A stretch of DNA of 6,650 nucleotides, taken from assembly GCA_947177825.1 (NCBI GenBank), contig CAMWWA010000073.1:1-6650 (forward strand), given 5' to 3'. This stretch comes from an uncultured Clostridia bacterium (GTDB lineage: Bacteria > Bacillota > Clostridia > Christensenellales > Borkfalkiaceae). Under the pieces are notes generated by a model. The model ran no database searches. It was not told the DNA's origin and saw nothing but the letters and a program-made list of their open reading frames with translations. Of this stretch, positions 1 through 4,821 are shown one piece after another; within the stretch, counting starts at the first letter, position 1, and each line of letters starts with the position of its first letter. A program made the translations under genes and the position numbers.

Positions 1-52
1 TATATTTATACATTTTTTGATAATAATTTTCCGTATTTTATAAATACTTGCA
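1..52. other. AT-rich edge with no gene seen
   Basis: This AT-rich stretch lies beyond the feo terminator and contains no supportable gene. The segment 31-39 (CCGTATTTT) is the reverse complement of 52-60 (AAAATACGG), giving a second, weaker 9-bp stem that would compete with the base of the 18-bp hairpin at 53-94. Confidence 0.5.
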
Positions 53-94
53 AAATACGGCGGACAAACCGCAAAGGGTTTGTCCGCCGTATTT
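53..94 (-). terminator. Intrinsic terminator of the feo operon
   Basis: An 18-bp perfect inverted repeat (53-70 against 77-94) encloses a 6-base loop. It lies 21 bases after the stop codon of the last feo gene. Read on the minus strand, the GC-rich core of the stem ends in CCGCCG and is followed by TATTTT, a short U tract partly inside the base of the stem. On the plus strand the core is followed by TATTTAT, so it could also stop transcription coming from the left. The U tract is modest, but the position and the perfect stem make the terminator call likely. Confidence 0.8.
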
Positions 95-115
95 ATGTTG
101 GAGTGTTGTGTATGC

Positions 116-289
116 TTATTTTTTATCCTTTTCCGCGTCGGTCTTGCAGTGGCAGGCGTGGGGACACCCCTCGCAACCGCAGCCGCATCCGCCGCCCTTT
201 TTGGTGACTTTTTTATAAATTATCACGCCCACAACCGCCGCAAACGCGACCGCCACCAGGCAGATAATAACTATATCGAAAGCGCCCAT
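116..289 (-). CDS. FeoB-associated Cys-rich membrane protein
   Basis: This 57-residue protein was translated by hand from the minus strand. Residues 4-25 form one hydrophobic membrane segment (FDIVIICLVAVAFAAVVGVI and onward). A basic patch (YKKVTKK) follows, which suggests that the C-terminus is cytoplasmic. Then comes a Cys cluster with Cys at 35, 37, 39, 42, 46 and 48 (CGCGCEGCPHACHC), and a charged tail ending KDKK. This layout of one helix plus a Gly/Cys cluster, encoded directly after feoB, matches the small FeoB-associated Cys-rich membrane protein family. Its role in iron uptake is not established; metal binding or handover at the FeoB exit is an inference. The ATG at 289 follows AAGGAG with a 5-base gap, and the gene starts 15 bases after the feoB stop, so it is in the same operon. 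Confidence 0.9.
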   Translation of the reverse strand: MGAFDIVIICLVAVAFAAVVGVIIYKKVTKKGGGCGCGCEGCPHACHCKTDAEKDKK

Positions 290-294
290 TTTTT

Positions 295-300
295 CTCCTT
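295..300 (-). promoter_or_regulatory. Ribosome binding site of the Cys-rich gene
   Basis: AAGGAG on the minus strand lies 5 bases before the ATG at 289. It supports the small gene as real and fixes its start. Confidence 0.8.
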
Positions 301-304
301 AAAC

Positions 305-2686
305 TCAGTCAGCCTTTTCTGCCGGCTTTTCCTTCTTCTTCCTTTTGAAGATTTTAAGAATATCGAACTTGCCTAAATTCCTTAAAACTATAAAGGTTAC
401 AACCGCCGCGATTACCGCAAGCCAGATGAAGAGCGTCCACCACCAGCTTCCCACCGTGTAGAACATGCAGGAAACGAGATAGCTGGTCACCACCCAGAAC
501 AGCACCGTCCACTTGAACTTGCCCTTGGGCAGTTCCGCCTTGGCTGTTGCGCACGCCGCGAAGCAGGGTATGGTCGTCATATTGAAGATTATGAACGCTA
601 TGATTGCCGGAATGGTTATGCCCGTGCCGCCTATCATTGCCGCCGCGGAAGCCACGTCGCCGCCTGCCGCCTCCCAGTCGATATACTGACCGGCAACAAC
701 CGCCGCAAGCGCGCCGAAGGTTGCAATGACGTTTTCCTTGGCAACAAGCCCAGTGATTGCCGCCACCGCGAACACCCAGCCGACGGACTTAGCAAGCTGC
801 GAACCGAAGCCGAGCGGCGTGAACAGAGGCTGTATGAACATGCCCAGGCTGCCCAGGATGGATTCGTTCGTTCTTACGTTTACAAGCCCCTCGATTTCCG
901 CGAGCGAAGCCCACTTTTCGGGGTCTGCCTCAAACAGCTCCTGCGCATCCTGTAGCAGGAACTCCCAGCTCCAGCTGAACGACTGTAACAGCCAGATAAC
1001 CACGGTCGAAGCAAATATAATGGTAAACGCCTTTTTAATGAAGTGCTTTGTCTTATCCCACAGGTGCAGCATTAAATTTCTGAACCCTGGCAGGTGATAT
1101 GCGGGCAGCTCCATTATGAACGGAGGCGTTTCGCCTTTAAGCGTGGTGTTGCGCATAAACAGCACCGCGCAGATTGCTATTACGATACCCGCGATATACA
1201 TTCCGAAGGTTATCGCGTCAACGTTGCCCACGTTGAATACTTCCAGTATACCGCCCGCCATAGCGGTGAGTATGGGCAGCTTGGCGCCGCACGAGAAGAA
1301 GGGAATTACCCTGACGGTAGCCGTCCTCTCCTTTTCGTCGGCAAGCGTACGCGTGTTGACCATTGCGGGAAGCGAGCAGCCGAAGCCCATAATCATGGGC
1401 ATAAACGCTCTGCCCGAAAGCCCGAAGCGGCGGAAAATTCTGTCCAGAACAAACGCCACGCGCGCCATATATCCCGTATCCTCCAATATGGAGAACGCAA
1501 GGAAGAGGAACAGTATCTGCGGCAGGAAGCCCAGCACCGCAAATATGCCGCCGAGAACGGCGTCGCACACCAGACTGTCAACCCACGCCGCGCCGTGGCA
1601 AACGCCTATCAGCGCGCCCACACCCTCGGTTATGTAGTCTAAAATAAAGTTCAGTAAGTTCGTCAGTATCACGCCCGGAGAGAACACCGCCCCGTCGTAA
1701 ATACAGGCTAAAAGCTTGGTGCCGAAGTTTTCCTCCCAGCCCAGTCCGCCCTCCTCAACGGAGTCGAACAAAGTGGGCATCCACCCCTGCTCTTCGGTAA
1801 AGCCGTTTAAATAGAACAGGTTTTCCGAGAAGGTCAGGTGGAATATGAGGAACAGTATAACTATGAATATGGGAATAGCCCAGATTCTATGCGTGAGCAC
1901 CTTATCGATTTTATCCGACTTGGTAAGCACTTCCTTGCTCTTCTTCGCCTTTGCGGAGGAGAAGTTTGCCGATATGTATTTATATCTTTCGTCGGCAATG
2001 GTCGCTTCCAAATCCTCGCCAGCCGCAATCTCGGCAAGCACTTCCTTCGCGCCCCTGTGCGCAAGCTCGATTTCGTCGCTTTCCAGCATCTTCACGGCGT
2101 GGAACAGGGGGCTTGCCACCTCCTCCTGCGCAAAGAACTGCCGCGCCCTTTCAATCTTGCCCGTAAGCGCGCCGCCCAGCACGGTGTTTCCCTTGCGCTC
2201 TTCGTTCATTGCGATAGCGCGGTCCATAAGCTCGGCAATGCCGTTCTTTCTGAGTGCGGAAATGGCAACGACGGGCACGCCCACAGCCTTTTCCAGAGCC
2301 TTGATATCAATGCTGTCGCCGACCTTTTCCACCTCGTCCATCATATTGAGGGCGATTATAACGGGAACGTCCATTTCGAGTATCTGCGTAGTCAGATACA
2401 GGTTCCTTTCAAGGTTGGTCGCGTCTACGATATTTATTATGCCGTCGGGCTTTTCGTCCAGAATATAGTTGCGCGAAATGACTTCCTCGGGCGTGTAGGG
2501 CGAAAGCGAATAGATGCCGGGCAGGTCGATAATCGCAACCTTTTCATTCTTGCCCTTATAAACGCCCTCGCGCTTGTCAACGGTAACGCCGGGCCAGTTG
2601 CCGACGTGCGCCGTGGAGCCCGTCAGCGCGTTGAACAGAGTGGTTTTACCGCAGTTGGGGTTGCCTGCAAGTGCAAAAGTTTTCAT
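305..2686 (-). CDS. feoB: Ferrous iron transport protein B (GTPase permease)
   Basis: FeoB is the GTP-dependent ferrous iron permease of the cytoplasmic membrane. The 793-residue product is full length for the family. The N-terminal G domain shows G1 GNPNCGKT (8-15), the switch I region with Thr35 (GNWPGVTV), G3 DLPG (54-57), G4 NMMD (114-117) and a G5-like ISA (142-144). A helical linker (about 170-260) leads to the membrane part from about 266. The first gate region holds GFGCSLPA (434-441), NTRTL and PFFSCGAKLPI (462-472). The second gate region holds GLVAKENVIATFG (646-658) and PCFAACATAK (707-716). The Cys residues 437, 466 and 708 sit at conserved family positions. The tail is very basic (KRKKKEK). 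The ATG at 2686 was chosen because it forms an ATGA overlap with the feoA stop and begins the family-typical MKTFALAGNPNCGKT. An in-frame TTG at 2707 lies inside feoA and is less likely. Confidence 0.98.
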   Translation of the reverse strand: MKTFALAGNPNCGKTTLFNALTGSTAHVGNWPGVTVDKREGVYKGKNEKVAIIDLPGIYSLSPYTPEEVISRNYILDEKPDGIINIVDATNLERNLYLTTQILEMDVPVIIALNMMDEVEKVGDSIDIKALEKAVGVPVVAISALRKNGIAELMDRAIAMNEERKGNTVLGGALTGKIERARQFFAQEEVASPLFHAVKMLESDEIELAHRGAKEVLAEIAAGEDLEATIADERYKYISANFSSAKAKKSKEVLTKSDKIDKVLTHRIWAIPIFIVILFLIFHLTFSENLFYLNGFTEEQGWMPTLFDSVEEGGLGWEENFGTKLLACIYDGAVFSPGVILTNLLNFILDYITEGVGALIGVCHGAAWVDSLVCDAVLGGIFAVLGFLPQILFLFLAFSILEDTGYMARVAFVLDRIFRRFGLSGRAFMPMIMGFGCSLPAMVNTRTLADEKERTATVRVIPFFSCGAKLPILTAMAGGILEVFNVGNVDAITFGMYIAGIVIAICAVLFMRNTTLKGETPPFIMELPAYHLPGFRNLMLHLWDKTKHFIKKAFTIIFASTVVIWLLQSFSWSWEFLLQDAQELFEADPEKWASLAEIEGLVNVRTNESILGSLGMFIQPLFTPLGFGSQLAKSVGWVFAVAAITGLVAKENVIATFGALAAVVAGQYIDWEAAGGDVASAAAMIGGTGITIPAIIAFIIFNMTTIPCFAACATAKAELPKGKFKWTVLFWVVTSYLVSCMFYTVGSWWWTLFIWLAVIAAVVTFIVLRNLGKFDILKIFKRKKKEKPAEKAD

Positions 2687-2913
2687 TGTACTTCCACCTC
2701 CACGCAAGCCGCCTCGCCCTTACGCAAAGTCAGCTCGTAGCCGCGCACGGTAACTTCTATGGGGTCGCCCAGCGGCGCCTTCTTTCTCATAACGACGTCC
2801 GCCTGGGGAGTTATGCCCATATCGAACAGCCGTCGGCGTATTCTGCCTTCGCCGTTCACTTTAACGATTTTGCCGCTTTCGCCCACGGTAAAATCGCTTA
2901 GTAACTTTGTCAT
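2683..2913 (-). CDS. feoA: Ferrous iron transport protein A (FeoA), copy next to feoB
   Basis: FeoA proteins are small cytoplasmic SH3-like domains that support FeoB. This 76-residue protein has the full family pattern: GESGKIVKV (11-19), RRRLFDMGI (26-34), a VVMRKKAPLGDPIEV stretch (40-54) and RGYELTLRKGEA (57-68). The APLGDP and LTLRKGEA motifs are typical of canonical FeoA. The ATG at 2913 follows AGGAGG with a 5-base gap. Its TGA stop overlaps the feoB start by 4 bases, so the two are probably made together in fixed ratio. It lies 32 bases after the feoA2 stop. Confidence 0.95.
   Translation of the reverse strand: MTKLLSDFTVGESGKIVKVNGEGRIRRRLFDMGITPQADVVMRKKAPLGDPIEVTVRGYELTLRKGEAACVEVEVQ
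2694..2701 (-). promoter_or_regulatory. Ribosome binding site of feoB inside feoA
   Basis: The minus strand reads GGAGGTGG here, 7 to 10 bases before the ATG at 2686 depending on which G-rich part pairs with 16S rRNA. It lies within the last codons of feoA. It supports the ATG start over the upstream TTG and fits translational coupling. Confidence 0.7.
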
Positions 2914-2918
2914 ATATG

Positions 2919-2924
2919 CCTCCT
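2919..2924 (-). promoter_or_regulatory. Ribosome binding site of feoA
   Basis: A full AGGAGG sequence on the minus strand lies 5 bases before the ATG at 2913, the strongest such site in the window. Confidence 0.8.
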
Positions 2925-2945
2925 GATATAATTTTCTTCCTCTGA

Positions 2946-3158
2946 TTAGGCAACCAGGATTTTACGCGCAAGCGCGCCGTCCAGGCAGAGCCTACCTTCT
3001 TTTACTATGACGATAACTCCGCTGCCGCCGCCCGAAACCAGCGTAATCCTGCTGCCCTCGGCGATACCTATTTCGCGCAGGTGCTTCCTGCTCTTGTCGT
3101 CCGCCGAAATTTTCTTTACTTCCATTTCCCTGTCTACGGGAGCCATTATTAAAGGCAT
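2946..3158 (-). CDS. feoA: Second FeoA-type protein, first gene of the feo operon
   Basis: This 70-residue FeoA-family protein is clearly different from the copy next to feoB. It keeps the core pattern KKIS (15-18), RKHLREIGIAEGSRITLV (24-41), a Gly-rich turn GGGSG (43-47), VIVIVKEGRLCLDGALA (48-64) and a final KILV. It lacks the APLGDP motif of canonical FeoA. Paired FeoA types before feoB are common in clostridia; why two are needed is not known, and regulatory or dimer roles are guesses. The ATG at 3158 is chosen because AGGAG lies 7 bases upstream. The in-frame GTG at 3164 would leave only one base between the site and the start. The gene follows the consensus promoter by about 35 bases. 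Confidence 0.9.
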   Translation of the reverse strand: MPLIMAPVDREMEVKKISADDKSRKHLREIGIAEGSRITLVSGGGSGVIVIVKEGRLCLDGALARKILVA

Positions 3159-3165
3159 ACACACA

Positions 3166-3170
3166 CTCCT
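3166..3170 (-). promoter_or_regulatory. Ribosome binding site of feoA2
   Basis: AGGAG on the minus strand is followed by a 7-base TGTGTGT spacer and the ATG at 3158. It decides between this ATG and the in-frame GTG at 3164. Its AGGAGTGTG context is exactly complementary to a stretch at 3355-3363 of the upstream intergenic region (see findings). Confidence 0.75.
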
Positions 3171-3176
3171 GAATAT

Positions 3177-3192
3177 CTTAACCTCGGTTAAG
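3177..3192 (-). promoter_or_regulatory. Downstream operator palindrome of the feo promoter
   Basis: This is a perfect palindrome of 7-base arms around a 2-base centre, CTTAACC-N2-GGTTAAG. It begins about 9 bases after the -10 hexamer, so it covers the expected transcript start and first bases. A bound protein would block RNA polymerase. The half site GGTTAA resembles those of DtxR/IdeR-type metal regulators, which control feo in many Gram-positive bacteria. The identity of the regulator is inferred. Confidence 0.75.
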
Positions 3193-3200
3193 TAATTGAT

Positions 3201-3229
3201 ATTATAATTATAAAATATTCGCTTGTCAA
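3201..3229 (-). promoter_or_regulatory. Consensus sigma-A promoter of the feo operon
   Basis: On the minus strand TTGACA (3229-3224) and TATAAT (3206-3201) are both perfect consensus and are separated by exactly 17 bases. The start of transcription is expected near 3194, giving a leader of about 35 bases before feoA2. Such a strong promoter fits a system that is held off by a repressor rather than switched on by an activator. Confidence 0.92.
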
Positions 3230-3235
3230 CAAAAA

Positions 3236-3251
3236 ATTAACCTAAGTTAAG
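3236..3251 (-). promoter_or_regulatory. Upstream operator palindrome of the feo promoter
   Basis: This is a near copy of the downstream palindrome, reading CTTAACTTAGGTTAAT on the minus strand; each arm differs from CTTAACC at one position. It lies 6 bases upstream of the -35 hexamer. Its centre is 59 bases from that of the downstream copy. The two copies bracket the promoter. Confidence 0.65.
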
Positions 3252-3275
3252 AAAAATTTATAAAATATTTTACCG

Positions 3276-3320
3276 AAAAAAATATCAGACGTCGCGCAAC
3301 CGAAGTCGCGCGGCGCCTGA
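3276..3320 (-). terminator. Strong intrinsic terminator with TTCG loop
   Basis: On the minus strand a 16-bp stem (3320-3305 with 3300-3285) closes on a TTCG tetraloop with the stabilising C-G closing pair. It has one mismatch and two G-U pairs. It is followed by TATTTTTTT (T7 at 3282-3276). It insulates the feo promoter from transcription of the upstream exported-protein genes, or ends a small RNA made from this region. Confidence 0.88.
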
Positions 3321-3350
3321 TTTACGAAAAGAGAAATTATGACGGTAATC

Positions 3351-3387
3351 AAAAAAGGAGTGTGCCCGCCCGTCACCGGACGGGCAC
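3351..3387 (-). terminator. Second hairpin with GTGA loop and trailing T6
   Basis: On the minus strand an 11-bp stem with one G-U pair closes on GTGA, a GNRA-type tetraloop (3387-3362). It is followed by ACTCC and then T6 (3356-3351). The five-base gap between stem and T run is longer than usual, so termination may be weak. The wobble pair and the GNRA loop occur only when read on this strand; the plus strand has a mismatch instead. Confidence 0.55.
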
Positions 3388-3397
3388 GAGTTTATGA

Positions 3398-3426
3398 ATA
3401 AAAGACAGAAAGCCTTTTATTGTCAA
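3398..3426 (-). promoter_or_regulatory. Possible weak internal promoter
   Basis: The minus strand has a perfect TTGACA (3426-3421) and, after 17 bases, TTTTAT (3403-3398), which matches the -10 consensus at only 4 of 6 positions and lacks the key A at position 2. A transcript from here would start near 3391 and would carry both hairpins that follow. It may well be chance in AT-rich DNA. Confidence 0.25.
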
Positions 3427-3439
3427 AATAGTTGTGCGC

Positions 3440-3459
3440 AAAACGCCGCTTGGCGTCTT
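3440..3459 (-). terminator. Small hairpin after the lipoprotein stop
   Basis: On the minus strand an 8-bp stem with one G-U pair (AAGACGCC with GGCGTTTT) has a 4-base AAGC loop. It begins 2 bases after the TAA of the 433-residue lipoprotein gene. The T run is inside the stem and no further run follows, so it is at best a weak terminator or an mRNA end stabiliser. Confidence 0.4.
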
Positions 3460-3461
3460 AC

Positions 3462-4763
3462 TTAATCATTCGCAGATGTCTTGTCGTATCCGCACACGGA
3501 GCACACGTCGCCGTCGCCGAACTCGTGCATTCCCACGTCTATATCGTCGCAATCCGAACCGGTGGTACAGGCGTGCCAGTGTTGCTCCGCATCCGTTCTC
3601 CATTCGTCAGAGTAATTATGCGTATGCTTTGGAGCAGTAATGCTTACCGACAAGCTAAGCGTACACTCAAACGCCGTTTCCTCTTCGCTTTCAACAAACA
3701 GACAGGTAATCGACCTTTCGGGAAGCTTTTCCGTAAATGAGTTGTTGGAAGGCGAAAGCGTATATTCGTGATGTATCGGGTTGCCGTCTTTGTCAAAGTA
3801 TTCGCAAACAACTTTTATCGGCGCACTGCCCGAATAGCTGACAGTGTAATAGTAAGAAGCCATTGCAAAAACGTTAAGCGCCGCCTTTACGCCGCCGCCT
3901 ACCGTTACGGTTGCGTTTGTCAGTTGTTCGTAATATTCGCTGTTTTTGTCAGTCGTCGTCAACGCAGGCGCAAGCTCTTCGTATTCGCAAACAGTACAAG
4001 GTCTGTATATACGCCCTGTCGTCGTCCATTCACCGAACGTATGCGTGCCCTGGTCGGTTATTTCGTCGCATCCCTCGGTTGTGCAGGCACGATAGTGACC
4101 GTTCTCGTCCTTAACCCAGTCGGCGTCGTAAGAATGACCTACTATCGCTACCGGTTCGGTTCTGGTCTTTTTACAATCGGTGCAGGTATAAGTTTTTGCG
4201 CCTTCCGCAAGGCATGTCGCGGGGGTCGTAATAGTACCCTCGTCCCAGTTGTGCGCGGTTTTTGCGGTTGTTTGCGTGCACCCCTGCGTGGTGCAAACGT
4301 GCCAGTGCTCGACGCCATCCGAAGACCAGTCCTCCGCATAGGGGTGCTCGGTCTTTTGGATAATTTCCGTGCGCGTTAAACCGCATATGCACGTATAGCG
4401 CATAATCCCGGTTTTTAAGCAGGTTGCCGCCGTGACGACGGTGCCCTCATCCCAGACGTGCGCGCCTGCGTTTACCTGCTCGGTATCGTGTTCGCAGGTT
4501 GCCTTCTGCCAGTGCTCGTCGTCGTTGTGCAGCCAACCGTCGGAATGCGGATGCTCCGTCCTTTGGATTATTTCGGTCTTTGTTTCACCGCAAGTCGTAC
4601 ATGTATAAGTTTTCAAGCCCGACGCGGCACAGGTTGCCGCCGTTGTGACAACTCCTACGTTCCAGGTGTGGTCACACTCCTTTCCGGAATTGCAAGCCGC
4701 CAGCGCACCCGCGGCGCATATTGCCGCCGCGCATATAAGGGCCGTTAATAATTTGTTTTTCAT
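3462..4763 (-). CDS. Lipoprotein with Cys/His/Trp repeats
   Basis: The function of this 433-residue exported protein is unknown. A signal peptide (MKNKLLTALICAAAICAAGA) ends in the lipobox LAAC with Cys24, so lipid anchoring outside the membrane is likely. Two repeat types alternate. Type A has H-x-W-x(2)-G-x(2)-T-x(2)-ATC...YTC-x(2)-C...TE at about 32-64, 102-133 and 171-203, with a degenerate copy at 241-263. Type B has H...W...H-W/Y-x(2)-C, usually with a second Cys, at about 71-92, 140-164, 210-235 and 380-407. The protein ends with a partial type A (CSVCG, 421-425). A region without these repeats (270-378) looks beta-rich. There are 24 Cys besides the lipobox Cys. The second type A copy has C-x-C where the first and third have C-x(2)-C. 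Metal binding is suggested by the paired Cys but is not shown. No strong ribosome binding site precedes the ATG. Confidence 0.88.
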   Translation of the reverse strand: MKNKLLTALICAAAICAAGALAACNSGKECDHTWNVGVVTTAATCAASGLKTYTCTTCGETKTEIIQRTEHPHSDGWLHNDDEHWQKATCEHDTEQVNAGAHVWDEGTVVTAATCLKTGIMRYTCICGLTRTEIIQKTEHPYAEDWSSDGVEHWHVCTTQGCTQTTAKTAHNWDEGTITTPATCLAEGAKTYTCTDCKKTRTEPVAIVGHSYDADWVKDENGHYRACTTEGCDEITDQGTHTFGEWTTTGRIYRPCTVCEYEELAPALTTTDKNSEYYEQLTNATVTVGGGVKAALNVFAMASYYYTVSYSGSAPIKVVCEYFDKDGNPIHHEYTLSPSNNSFTEKLPERSITCLFVESEEETAFECTLSLSVSITAPKHTHNYSDEWRTDAEQHWHACTTGSDCDDIDVGMHEFGDGDVCSVCGYDKTSAND

Positions 4764-4778
4764 ATACTACTTATATAT

Positions 4779-4800
4779 GCGGGGGTTGTTACGCCCCCGC
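4779..4800 (-). other. GC-rich hairpin between two exported-protein genes
   Basis: Seven-base perfect arms (GCGGGGG and CCCCCGC) enclose an 8-base loop in the 58-base gap between the 400-residue and 433-residue genes. No T run follows on the minus strand. It ends 15 bases before the lipoprotein ATG, so it may reduce readthrough, protect an mRNA end, or affect ribosome loading at a gene that lacks a strong AGGAG site. Confidence 0.6.
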
Positions 4801-4821
4801 ACAAATTTGACAAATAATTTT

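Larger units (their letters stand above)
3165..3461. other. Intergenic control region, no protein gene seen
   Basis: This stretch of about 300 bases separates the exported-protein genes from the feo operon. It contains three hairpins that act on the minus strand, a possible weak promoter, two operator palindromes, the feo promoter and the feoA2 ribosome binding site. Only very short open frames without plausible starts occur. Confidence 0.8.

Noticed and set aside
80..376. Open plus-strand frame of 98 codons
   Set aside because: It lies antisense to the Cys-rich small gene and the feoB end, shows no protein-like pattern, and runs into a terminator hairpin at its start.
2687..2707. TTG start extending FeoB by seven residues
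   Set aside because: The ATG at 2686 has a good ribosome binding site, overlaps the feoA stop as ATGA, and gives the family-typical N-terminus.
1838..2740. Long open plus-strand frame of 300 codons
   Set aside because: It is the antisense shadow of the feoB GTPase domain, which is fully conserved on the other strand; the translation has no recognisable domain or signal.
3190..3216. Fur box over the feo -10 region
   Set aside because: TGATATTATAATTAT resembles part of a Fur box only because the -10 region is AT-rich; the two GC-containing palindromes beside it are much better operator candidates.
3335..3465. Short plus-strand peptides starting near 3339 and 3394
   Set aside because: They are about 20 residues, overlap terminator hairpins, and their starts are not properly spaced from AAGGAG at 3355-3360.
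3768..4379. Plus-strand frame of 203 codons
   Set aside because: It is antisense to the repeat lipoprotein, where the regular Cys/His/Trp repeat proves the minus-strand frame.
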